This document shows positions 19,227 to 28,406 of a DNA stretch of 34,845 bases, piece by piece. This DNA is from Folioceros fuciformis (lineage: Eukaryota > Anthocerotophyta > Anthocerotopsida > Anthocerotales). The DNA lies in contig JBNGIO010006142.1 in NCBI GenBank assembly GCA_049999805.1, forward strand, positions 1-34,845, in the 5' to 3' direction. The notes below the pieces were generated by a model, which saw only the letters and a list, made by a program, of their open reading frames with translations, was not told the origin of the DNA and made no database searches. Position 1 is the stretch's first letter, and every line of letters begins with the position of its first letter. The position numbers and the translations under genes were made by a program.

Positions 19227-21226
19227 GGAGGGCAGATGCAAAGCCCTGCCGTGCCTGCCAGGAATCCTCCTGCATGCAACCGGCCAGCTTCACGACTCGT
19301 GAGGCATCTGCCGTCGCTCCCCAACAGGAAAGTGGCTGCTAGACGGCCAATCCGTCGAGATGGAAATGATAGGAAGATCATTCTATACACATAGATCCCC
19401 GGTAGCGGACAAGGTGGATGAGTTCGCAATAGGCCATAGCCACTTACCAGTGTATTTCCTGTCAGTGCATTTTGCTAAGGTGGACGCACGCGACAGGCCA
19501 AAAGAACGCCATGCATGGCTGAATTCGAAGCGCAGGTTCAAAACCAAGCAGAAGTGATCTCGAAAAGAGATGAAATGATGTCCACGCTAATCTTAAGTTC
19601 CCGTCGTCTAAGCCTCAGTCTTCGAAACAACTGATGGTTTGAATTTTCCGGTAACTTGAAGAAAGAATTCACGAATGAGGGAGGCAGAGATAGCAACCTG
19701 ACGCCATCAGAGCCACGCCCAGACGACAGGAGTCAGAGTCGGGGGCAAAACCAACTATCAACAGCTACAGTTCATGCAGACCAGGCAGGAATTACCACAC
19801 TGCCCACGTGATTCACGCCACAACAATGCAAAATGCAGTCCAGCTGTCTCACCTTGTGCGAAACCAAATAGGTGGATTCTTCCGCCCACATTAAGCATGA
19901 AGAAGCAGGTGGTGGAGTGACAGGCGTTAACAACAAGTCGTACTCATTTCTTCCAGCACCTGCGAGAGAGGCTGAACTCACCTGTCATGTTTCCGTCACA
20001 GCTCGTGCGAAGCACATCGACCACTTTTTCCGGCCCAGTTCTTGTTAGGTAGAGACTGTTTACCTCCTCCTGTCGAGCCTAAATGCTTGCCAGATGATCG
20101 TCAAATTTTTCCTTTCCAAAATACAAGCTCGATACAACCTTAAAACCACATTCTCAACGATCAAGAGACTTGTGACCCAGACCACCTCCGCATCATACAA
20201 AGAGACCAAACTTTTTCAAGCAGAAGGCTGAATCACTTCCCAGCCCTGATCGTGCGACGTGAACCATGGCCGCATGAAACAAACCCTGCTTTTTCTTTCC
20301 AATATCCATGGGTTTGCAACCCGTGATTGCCGAGCGAAACATGTGCATCTTCTTCACAGACTGTTACCCATGTGCAACTTCTTCAGGATATGGTGGGTAC
20401 AAACAAGGCTAGTGTTGCAGTTTGAAGTAACGAGAGTGTCTTAGCTTGCAAGACCTGCAAACCTACGCGGCAACAGGAGAGGACAGCACCCAACCCAAAT
20501 TACACAGCTGCTGATCAAAAGCTGTAGCCAAGGAGCTAACATTTCATGAAGCTGAGGGCAGGCATGTCCCTGAAGAAAAGGGAAGCAAGAGGCACACAAG
20601 AGCATACGAGGTGTGCGTGTCGCCCGGCCCGAGAGGGACAAGTAGACTATTTTCGTCACCACCATTCACACTGAGATAACCACGATTAAGGGAGTTAGAA
20701 CTGCTCAGAGCTTAAGAGGGCAACAGGAAGGACACTAAAACCCAACAGACGAGATATTCTTTAATCGAAGTCCGGAGTGAAACAACTCAGTTCATAAGGG
20801 CAGTTTCCGGAACAATTTGGTCCTGTACTTAGCTGAGCAATTTCCCAGTCAGGTCTTCTTTCGTCTTCTTTCGCTGCACTATGACGACACGTATCTGCCG
20901 ATACGTGGGCCGCCTAATCCTACACCGCGTGAGACGCACCAGAGATGCAAGTGACCGAGCAACAAATGACACGTCAGATGGGAGTTCCAGCCAGATGTGT
21001 GTGAGGTTCACCTCGAATTGGCAGGCAGTACTGCACTAACGAACCTACCGGCAGGGAGCACAGCGAAAGCATGCTTCCACAGCTCCACACGCAGCACAAA
21101 GTGTCATGTTCTCACTTCCCCCAAACTGGGATAGTTAGTTCTAGTACTCATTATGTGTTGGTACAAGACGTCCTGGGGTGAGATTTAATTGCCATATCCA
21201 GACTTCGCAGTATGGTTGATGGAATT
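19227..21226. other. 2-kb intergenic region, no gene recognised
   Basis: This stretch lies between the hydrolase start and the bS6c stop, both on the minus strand. It should contain the hydrolase promoter and the bS6c 3' UTR. All open frames are short (60-80 codons), without recognisable domains or splice-consistent extensions. No repeat or RNA gene was recognised. Confidence 0.5.
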
Positions 21227-22359
21227 CTAGACAGCACTAGTTGCTGGTGACCCCTGCATTCCTTCCCTTTCCTCCACTTCATCCTCCTCCTCATCTTCGT
21301 CCACGTCTAAATCATTATCTAACTCCGCGTCAAGTGAGACTCGCTTCTCCAAAAGTGGGGGCGGCTCGCAGTCCTTCTTGACAGCCTCCTTCATTCTCAT
21401 CACTAGGTGCCTTATAACTCTGTCATCCTTGTCTAACAACCTCTTCAGATCATTGATTTTGTCATAACCAACTTCAATATTCATGAGAACATAATTGGCT
21501 TTCCAAGCATTTCTGATTCTGTAGGCAAGCGGTCTCAGCCCCCAGTCGTTGAGCCTCCATATAATACCTCGATTGTCTCCTATAAACCCTGCACAAACGT
21601 TTCACATTGGTCACTGGAGCTGACAGCTGATGGAGCTATGTGCAGAAGGAGACCTCTACCAACTAGTCGGCTAAAGACTGGATACCTTTAACCTTCTCAA
21701 TCACGGCAGGAACTTCCTCAAGGTTGCCTTCATGTATCAAGAACATGATTTCATAGTGATTTCCTACAAGAGTGGATCACGATGAACATGTCGTCGACCT
21801 TGAGAACGGAGTCTTCGACTGCACGCACATGATATTCAAGAAGCCAAAAACATTCCACTTACGTTTGTCCGTCAGCACCACAGTTTCTCGCCTAAGATCC
21901 AAAAAGGTATCCACTTCATCTGCCAATGCCGGTCATAAATGCGTCAGAAACCTGGTGCCAGCGGGGTGAAAACAATCCTGTTTTGATCTTCAACGCATGG
22001 GCAATGCTCCTAACCTAAGGTGATCTCCTCAAAGTTTGGTGACGATTTCTCTAGCCGCTGGCGATCTCGTTCTCTCCTTCCAAGTGGAGACGGTCCGTCG
22101 GGCTGCGCTCTGCATATCTGTGCCTAAGAAGAAATTGAAACATGTAAGAAAACAAGACAGCGAAACCTTGCGGAGATCTCCCACCGTGATGACTCACATG
22201 CAAAGTGGTCTCCTGGCGAAACAAGCCGCTGAAGCACAACCCCTGGACACAAGGGAAGGAGAAGGACGTGCTGGGGACAGATTGCGACGGAGCGCTTGCC
22301 ACATTCCTTGTAAATTCAGGAGTAATCGCCGCGACGCGAACGGAGTACACAGATACCAT
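21227..22359 (-). CDS. PRPS6: Plastid ribosomal protein bS6c, nuclear encoded, 5 exons
   Basis: This is a component of the small subunit of the chloroplast ribosome. Exons on the minus strand: 22359-22198, 22123-22015, 21919-21863, 21763-21686, 21588-21227. GT-AG borders and phases fit and give 255 aa. Exon 1 encodes a Ser/Val/Arg-rich transit peptide (MVSVYSVRVAAITPEF). The bS6 domain spans exons 3-5: RNHYEIMFLIHEG, EEVPAVIEKVKGFIGDNRG, WRLNDWGLRPLAYRI, KANYVLMNIEVGYDKI and DDRVIRHLVM. A charged acidic tail (DLDVDEDEEEDEVEE) follows and ends at ATSAV; bacterial S6 often also ends in acidic residues. Its upstream region is shared with cardiolipin synthase, 222 bp away on the other strand. The assignment to bS6 is firm; plastid location is inferred from the presequence. 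Confidence 0.93.
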
Positions 22360-22581
22360 GGCTAATCTCTCATACCAGGTAGTCTATACGGATCTACCGC
22401 TGCGACGAAGATAGCTGCATTTGTTTCGAACGTTCACCCCGAAGGGTTTTGGGTATTAAACCCTAGACAATCACCCTACTCGGAGTGGTGGCGAGAACAT
22501 TGCGGTAACGGATCCGCCGGTGATGCTCACGGCAGCCTGGTACCGTAGTGTCGGCAAACAGCATTTGGGACGAGGGATAGG
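22360..22581. promoter_or_regulatory. Shared divergent promoter region of bS6c and cardiolipin synthase
   Basis: Only 222 bp separate the two ATG codons, which face away from each other. A telo-box, AAACCCTAG, lies at 22458-22466, and a GGGTTTTGGG run lies next to it at 22444-22453. Telo-boxes are a known feature of plant ribosomal-protein promoters. No TATA box is obvious. Whether one element drives both genes is an inference. Confidence 0.6.
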
Positions 22582-23775
22582 ATGGGAAGGTGCCGCCTAC
22601 TGCGCCGCTGCCTGTCCTCTCTTGAAGTGATTTTGTCGGACAGACGCTCTACAGCAGCTGCCGTCTCGGATTTTGGGTGGTGGCAAGGATTTGGAAGTTT
22701 GATCTCAGAGGAGGCCTCAGGTTCCGACTGGCAGGATTTTAAAGTAGAGGGAAGTGGCCGAACTTTGTCACAACAGGCTTGGCAACATACAATTTCCGAT
22801 CGGGAGTTGCCTCCGGATTCGCGTCTCTCGGCGTCCCCATTCCGTCGACCTGGCTGGTCTCCATCTGCTGATTATGGCTGGTCACAAAGTCCCTGCGGTT
22901 TGTCGGGGGCCACGCGGACTTGCTGCTTTCCCTCTTCCTATCAGCAGCTGAAGCATTTCTCGGACGCCGCAGTTAGTGAAGGCGCGGATAGGGAGCAGAG
23001 TAAGGAAACGGAAGGCGTAAGGATCACGGCTCCTCCGTCTGCAAAGGCCACGTCTGTAACCTCGTGGGCAGAGCAGGAAACCTGGCTTCGAAGAGACAAC
23101 GGGGATGCCAATGCTGTGGAAACTTCCACTTTTGAAGCCAGTCACTCTTCCTCAGTTCATGGCTGGACCAAAGGGGAAGTGTTGAACTGGCCGAACGGGA
23201 TCTCTTTGGCTCGGCTGATCTCGGGACCAGTCCTTGGCTGGATGATTGTAGAAGGATTCGCCTTGCCAGCGCTAGGAGGTCTAGTACTTTCAGGTGCCAG
23301 TGACTGGTTGGATGGATATGTTGCAAGGAAGACGGGGGTGAATTCGGTACTTGGCTCGTATCTGGATCCCCTTGCAGACAAAGTTCTCATCGGTAGTGTA
23401 GCCCTGGCAATGTCCTTCGCTGGTCTTCTACACCCTGCACTAGTTGGTTTCGTCCTAGCCAGAGATATCGCGCTGGTTGCTGGTGGATTTGTGTACAGAG
23501 CAGCTTCTCTGCAGTGGCGGTCGTCTGGTTGGGGTGAATTTTTCAAGATCAACAAGGGAGGCGCAGAACCGGTGCGGCCGCTGTTCATCAGCAAAGTGAA
23601 CACAGTGTTCCAGTTAGCGTTGGTAGCCACAGCCCTTGCTCAACCTGCCCTTGGGGTCCAGGACTCCTACTCGGCTGTCACTATTTTGAGCTGGACCGTG
23701 GTGGGAACCACGACGTTGTCGTGGTTTGCTTATGGCAGGCGTTACCTGCTCAGACTCCAAACCCGCAGCTTCTGA
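22582..23775 (+). CDS. CLS: Cardiolipin synthase (CMP-forming), CDP-alcohol phosphatidyltransferase family
   Basis: By family it joins CDP-diacylglycerol and phosphatidylglycerol to make cardiolipin in the mitochondrial inner membrane. The product is 397 aa. The first 30 residues (MGRCRLLRRCLSSLEVILSDRR) are Arg-rich and suit a mitochondrial presequence. Residues 30-200 are variable. The catalytic domain starts at LNWPNGISLARLISGP and carries the complete CDP-alcohol motif: D244-G245, A248-R249, G258, D262 and D266 (DGYVAR ... GSYLDPLAD). Several hydrophobic segments follow (VLIGSVALAMSFAGLL, ALVGFVLARDIALVAGGF, VNTVFQLALVATALA), then LFISKVNTVFQL, a stretch well conserved among plant cardiolipin synthases. 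It is intronless here. It shares a short upstream region with bS6c. Phosphatidylglycerophosphate synthase is the nearest alternative but lacks the C-terminal features. Confidence 0.93.
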   Translation: MGRCRLLRRCLSSLEVILSDRRSTAAAVSDFGWWQGFGSLISEEASGSDWQDFKVEGSGRTLSQQAWQHTISDRELPPDSRLSASPFRRPGWSPSADYGWSQSPCGLSGATRTCCFPSSYQQLKHFSDAAVSEGADREQSKETEGVRITAPPSAKATSVTSWAEQETWLRRDNGDANAVETSTFEASHSSSVHGWTKGEVLNWPNGISLARLISGPVLGWMIVEGFALPALGGLVLSGASDWLDGYVARKTGVNSVLGSYLDPLADKVLIGSVALAMSFAGLLHPALVGFVLARDIALVAGGFVYRAASLQWRSSGWGEFFKINKGGAEPVRPLFISKVNTVFQLALVATALAQPALGVQDSYSAVTILSWTVVGTTTLSWFAYGRRYLLRLQTRSF

Positions 23776-23983
23776 AGCCACATTGTTGGTGGCCTAAATA
23801 TCTAGAATGCATTGAATCATGGACAACTGATGGATTGAGAGTTATCGAATGGTGGCTCACTTACGCAGAAATCGGGCAGTTCTCACCAACAGAAACCGTG
23901 TGGCCCCTGTATGGCGAACCTTGGGGTCACGGGTTTTTTTGGTTATACCAGGTTGAGTCGGAGAAGAGTGCTCCGCCCAAGGG

Positions 23984-24160
23984 GCACTCCTCTCCGACTC
24001 AGAAGCACTCTCCGCCTCATGAGTACTCCTCTCCAAGAGTGTTGACTCAGGAGCACTCCTCTCCGACTCAGAAGCACTCCTCTCGGACTCAGAAGCACTC
24101 TCCGTCTCATGAGAACTCCTCTCCAAAAGTGTTGACTCAGGAGCACTCCTGTCCGACTCG
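23984..24160. repeat. Minisatellite with 21-bp subunits and a 69/90-bp higher-order unit
   Basis: Units starting GCACTCCTCTCCGACTCAG lie at 23984-24052 (69 bp), 24053-24142 (90 bp) and, partial, 24143-24160. The second copy differs from the first by one extra 21-bp subunit (GACTCAGAAGCACTCCTCTC-like). Every length is a multiple of three. The array starts about 210 bp after the cardiolipin synthase stop, so it may lie in that gene's 3' UTR or beyond. Confidence 0.85.
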
Positions 24161-25570
24161 TGGAGTAGCCCTCTCCACGAGCGTTCACTGGTATGTTAGT
24201 GGGTTTCGACTTGCTTCCAATTGCAAAGAATAAGAGGGCTATTGTAGCAAATGTCTTGACTTGAAGGCCGACGAAGAAAGTACCAGAATTAACAACGCGC
24301 TCTCATACATTTTACGAGACATGCATTTGCGCACGGGGTAGAGCTGGTTTCCCTTCCAGACTCATTTCGAGCTTGAAGACGCAAACTTGGGTTGGGTTCC
24401 CATGCTGGCTTAAAAATTGCCATATGATAGAAGGGGACAACGGATTTTCTTTGCCACACCCCAGACCAAACTAATAGAGACTCAATAAACTTTATGGGTC
24501 TATTTTTAGTACACTCACAATGACTGTCCTAATCTTCAAGGGCTACTCACAATGGGTTTCCTTTGCCACACCCCCCAACTACATTGGACCAAATATAGGG
24601 GTGTCAATGCACGAAGGAGTTAGCCTTCACCCTGGAAGAAGAACGAGCTCACCTACATGAATGTATCAAGAAACTTCATCAAGAATCATTGAAGATTGTG
24701 TGTTGTAGGGCACCAAGACCCCATGGCAACGAAGAAATCAAGAAGAGGATCCCTTGGGAAGGCCATTGGGAGCAAGACAGTGAAATAGATGTTGAAGATT
24801 CTAAATAAGAGGAGGTCTTGTGGGAATAGGAGGAAGAATTGGAGAAGGAAGCCACAAGACCTCGGAAGACAACATCCAGAAGATAGAGGAGAGGCAACCC
24901 CAGGGGAGTGTCCAATAGATGCACATACTGAAGGGAAACCTACAATAGGGATCCTTATGGAGGGCACACCTAAGGTAGGTAACCCTATGGCGCAGAGACC
25001 AACAAAGAAGAGCAAGGAGGTTTCAGTTTGTTGTGACAAGAGGAGAAGATGAGGTTGAGAAGGCCACCGCTTGAGCACTCATATGGTTAACAGTTAACCT
25101 TATTGACCACCCTTGTGCATGTGATCCAAGCATGACCAAAGCCCAATTCAGAGACAAGGGGGGACACAGCCGGAGTAAAGAGTTTGGCACGGAAGAATGT
25201 GGTCGCAAAACCTCAGTCACCTCACCGCCAAAGAGGAGGCCTTGGGCTGCCTGTAGTGACCACACTTATCCCACTATCATCGAGATGTTGGGTTTCGTTC
25301 CCACGAAGGAGCGACGGAGTTCTTCTCTTCCTCTTGTATGGATGGATGGATGGTCTACCTTTCTTGCTACCTCAACTCCCAAGTCAAGCCTATCATGTCC
25401 TGGCCCCTATGTCTTAGCCAGTCGAACAAACAGTAGGGTCAACTTTCTTGCTAACCCATATGCAAATCACTGTCATGACACCAAAGTGCTAGAACAGTTT
25501 AGCCTTTGTTTTTTTATTTAGATCAGCAAAATACTCCCTAAATGTTAACAAAACATTAAATAGAAAATAG

Positions 25571-25632
25571 GGCAGCTCACTCAAGAGCTGCCTTGCAGGA
25601 TGCTCGTGGGCTCACATCAAGAGTGTGAGCCC
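25571..25632. repeat. Two adjacent hairpins
   Basis: GGCAGCTC (25571-25578) pairs with GAGCTGCC (25585-25592). GGGCTCAC (25608-25615) pairs with GTGAGCCC (25625-25632). Both stems are perfect 8-mers, and both loop regions contain TCAAGAG. Their function is unknown. Confidence 0.7.
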
Positions 25633-25976
25633 AACCTTGACATGATCACGCTAAGTGGAAGCTCTGCACAGAGATCGCCGTTGATACTTGAAACCGTCGA
25701 TAACGCTAACCATGGCGGCCAGCGTTAAACCCTGGGAAGGACACCGCAGAAGACAGTTGTTTTAATTGCAATGAGGGAGAGTGTCTCGAGGGGCAGGAGT
25801 GTTGTAAAGCTCATACATTTTATGTGTACATTGGCAGCTCTGGTGTGACTTACCCGACTCCATGCTGTCCAGCAACGATAGCCCATCAATAGTGGCATTG
25901 CTACAATGTCTAAGAAATCGCGTGTGAGTTGGTTTCATGTCATTTCGAAGACTGTCTGTGAAATATGAGGGCAACG

Positions 25977-26642
25977 GATCACTTCAGTAAGTGGGTTGAG
26001 GCTGTCACGCTACCGGATAAAACATCTAGGAGCACCTCCCAAGCTTTCTTGTAGATTGTGCTTAGTCGTTTCGGCAGCTCTGCAGAATGCTTGACCGACC
26101 ACCAGCCGTGTGGCTTGGGTCGGAATTTCGAGGTAAATTCTAGGACTTGCTGGATGCAGCCCTAATCAACCACCGCAAGAAAAGCCGAGACCACCCCTAG
26201 GTGGATGATCCAGACCATCAAGAAGGGCTTGAGGAAGCTCTATCTGCAGATGCCCAAGGTGGAGTGGGACTTGGCTTTGCCGTATATCGTCATGGGGTAT
26301 AGGATGAGTAAGCATGCTTCCTTAGCACACTTCTCACTATACTTCCTGCTCTTCAGCAGTGAGCCCCTACCACCCACTGCTATTGCTAAACAGCAGTAGC
26401 AAGTAATGGATTTGGACAGTCCAGCTGTATGGGCTAAAGTCATTGAAAAGAGGGTTGCCTTGTTCAGACAAGTAATGTCTATCGCTATGGCAAATTTGCA
26501 CATAGCATAGCAAAGGGACACTCTTAGATATGCTTACATCAGGAGTGGGAGTTTTACGCCGAAGCTCAAGACGTTTCAATTTCAAGATTATGTGTATCTA
26601 CAACAGCAGACTAGTGACACACTGTGGAGTGAGGAGAAGTGA
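25977..26642 (+). pseudogene. Ty3/Gypsy integrase remnant
   Basis: Translating across two frameshifts and several stops gives a collinear Gypsy integrase core and C-terminus: DHFSKWVEAVTLPDK, SQAFL*IVLSRFG, EFRGKF*DLLDAALI, then MIQTIKKGLRKLYLQM, DLALPYIVMGYRMSKHA, and finally QFQDYVYLQQQT. The longest uninterrupted piece is 26205-26399. Stops occur at FL*IV, KF*DL, HP*VD, QQ* and IA*QR. It belongs to a plant Gypsy family and is clearly dead. No LTRs were found around it. Confidence 0.88.
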
Positions 26643-27092
26643 CCGGAGAAGGAGCTTTGGAGGCATGGCCTGATGTTTAAATGTTGATTGTTTGCACGCG
26701 TGCATGGCAAGGGTAGTGTGAGAGTTGACTTCACATGTACGATACGNNNNNNNNNNGTGAGAGCGCGAGGCTGCCCACGTGTCCGTGGCCGCACCTACAC
26801 CCATAAAAGCGCCTCCACAACAATCTAGAAACAAGTACACTTAGTGCACGGAACTTTAAATGAGGATTATACCTTCCTAGTTTCCATGTCGGGGCTTGAT
26901 TTGGAATAGGACTACACTTCTCTGGTTACGACGGTTGAGGCGGTAGTGGAGTGAAAGGTGAAAATATGTGAGGCGTGACTTGCAAGGTATGGTGGGACGG
27001 AGTGGTTCACTGAATATGGACATATGGGGATCGCGATAAATCGGACTTGGAACTCTCTTGCCTACCGCGCGTAGTACGTTTCACGGAGATCC
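26643..27092. other. Upstream region of the dioxygenase gene
   Basis: The region lies between the Gypsy integrase remnant and the dioxygenase ATG and contains the 10-N gap. It presumably contains the promoter. A CATAAAAG segment at about 26803 is the only TATA-like candidate. No other feature was recognised. Confidence 0.4.
26747..26756. other. Assembly gap (10 N)
   Basis: Ten Ns lie in the intergenic region between the Gypsy remnant and the dioxygenase gene. Unlike the 100-N gaps, this may be an estimated or a different type of join. Confidence 0.95.
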
Positions 27093-28256
27093 ATGGGGAA
27101 GGTTACGTCGCTGGAAGCAGCATTCAAAGGCCTGAACATAGACTCAGAATTTGTGCTCGACGAAGAGCACCGACCCAAGGTAGCTGGGAGTGCCGTTCCA
27201 AAGGTGATCTTCTACGATGCTGCTGCTGTTCCAGTAATAGACATGGCACCCTTCTCCACCGTGAGCTCGGAAGATGGCAGGGAATTTGGGCCGATTCAGG
27301 ATACGTTGGTGCAGCAGCTGGTGGTGGAGGTGGGAAGGGCTTGCGAAGAGTGGGGCTTCTTCCAAGTGATCAACCATGGGGTGGCAGAAGAGCTTTTGGC
27401 CGGCCTCAAGCGCGAGTCAAAGGCTTTCTTCAATCAGGATCTGGAGGAGAAGCGGAAGGTGAGGAGAAGTTTTGCCAATCACTTGGGTTACTACGATGAA
27501 GAACGCACAAAAAACGTACGGGATTGGAAGGAGGTGTTCGATTACGCAGCTCGGGGGAGCCTGGAGCTGCCTGACATTCCGTTGGAGAGCGAGGAGGATA
27601 GCACAGCTACGACCGTTATTGCGAATCGCTGGCCGAATCGGCCAGAGGGATTCAGGGCGGCGTTGGAGAACTGGGGAGTGGCTGTGGAGGCACTAGCATT
27701 TAAGCTACTGGCACTGATTGCTCTCAGCCTTGGCCTGTCACCCCAGAAATTTCATATCTTCTACGAGCATCACACTGCCTACATACGGTTGAACCATTAC
27801 CCCAAGTGCCCAGCACCTGATCTGGCCCTCGGAGTGAGCAGGCACAAGGATTCCGGCGCTCTGACAGTGCTGGTGCAGGACGAAACCGGAGGCCTGCAGG
27901 TGAAGAGGAAGGATGGGGAATGGATTGATGTGAAGCCACGTGGCGATGCCTTCGTAGTCAATGTGGGAGACTGCTTCCAGGTTTGGTCCAATGACAAATA
28001 CAAAAGCGTGGAGCATCGAGCTGTAGTGCATTCCGACAAGGAACGTTATTCCTTCCCCCTCTTTTTCAATCCTCATCACTCGACGGACATCCAGCCAATC
28101 CCAGAGCTGCTGGATGCGGAGCATCCTCCGCGCTACAGCAAGTTCAACTTTGGGCGGTACAGGAAGAGCCGGGCGAACACGAATTTCAAGGTTATCGAAA
28201 ATAGCATAGGACATAGCATCCCTAACATCCAGATATCCGCCTTTGCTATCTCTTGA
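27093..28256 (+). CDS. 2-oxoglutarate/Fe(II)-dependent dioxygenase (At3g19000/At3g19010-like)
   Basis: This is a soluble oxidase of the plant DOXC class. It uses 2-oxoglutarate, O2 and Fe(II) to oxidise a small molecule that cannot be named from sequence. The 387-aa product has the N-terminal DIOX_N region (VPVIDMAPF, ACEEWGFFQVINHGV, FFNQDLEEKRKV, GYYDEERTKNVRDWKEVFDY) and the jelly-roll core (IRLNHYPKCPAPDLALGVSRHKD). Iron ligands H251, D253 and H308 and the 2-oxoglutarate-binding R318-x-S320 (RYS) are all present. GALTVLVQDETGGLQVKR and NVGDCFQVWSNDKYKSVEHR match the At3g19000-type subfamily closely. It is an intact, intronless gene, although introns are usual in many relatives. Two AATAAA signals follow the stop. 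It is convergent with the epimerase gene; the two stops are 150 bp apart. Confidence 0.95.
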   Translation: MGKVTSLEAAFKGLNIDSEFVLDEEHRPKVAGSAVPKVIFYDAAAVPVIDMAPFSTVSSEDGREFGPIQDTLVQQLVVEVGRACEEWGFFQVINHGVAEELLAGLKRESKAFFNQDLEEKRKVRRSFANHLGYYDEERTKNVRDWKEVFDYAARGSLELPDIPLESEEDSTATTVIANRWPNRPEGFRAALENWGVAVEALAFKLLALIALSLGLSPQKFHIFYEHHTAYIRLNHYPKCPAPDLALGVSRHKDSGALTVLVQDETGGLQVKRKDGEWIDVKPRGDAFVVNVGDCFQVWSNDKYKSVEHRAVVHSDKERYSFPLFFNPHHSTDIQPIPELLDAEHPPRYSKFNFGRYRKSRANTNFKVIENSIGHSIPNIQISAFAIS

Positions 28257-28332
28257 TATGTACGGTTTGTCATCACTTGATATGTAACGTGTGGCACTGC
28301 TGGAAGAGCAGAAGACTATCCTCACCCCATAC

Positions 28333-28388
28333 AATAAACTGGAACTGGAAATGTGTTTCAAATACAATTGCTGTGTCACGCCAATAAA
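28333..28388 (+). terminator. Candidate poly(A) signals of the dioxygenase gene
   Basis: AATAAA occurs at 28333-28338 and 28383-28388, 77 and 127 bp after the stop codon. Both lie before the epimerase stop on the other strand, so the two 3' UTRs probably overlap. Confidence 0.5.
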
Positions 28389-28406
28389 TTACAGATTACA
28401 GGCCTT

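Larger units (their letters stand above)
23776..25976. other. Intergenic: minisatellite, then degenerate retroelement-like DNA
   Basis: It begins with the 3' flank of cardiolipin synthase and the minisatellite. Around 24630-24800 a plus-strand frame (FTLEEERAHLHECIKKLHQE) looks like a worn gag-type or coiled-coil segment but soon meets stops. Two short hairpins lie at 25571-25632. The stretch leads into the dead Gypsy integrase at 25977 and may be one decayed element with it. No intact gene was seen. Confidence 0.45.

Noticed and set aside
23984-24160. CRISPR-like array
   Set aside because: The units are contiguous without spacers, in a plant nuclear context; it is a minisatellite.
23721-24233. 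170-codon plus-strand frame over the minisatellite
   Set aside because: Most of it is repeat kept open by period lengths divisible by three; the start overlaps the cardiolipin synthase coding end in another frame.
27738-28379. 213-codon minus-strand frame across the dioxygenase gene
   Set aside because: It mirrors the complementary strand of a well-conserved enzyme, has no recognisable domain and ignores the gene's clear coding signal on the plus strand.
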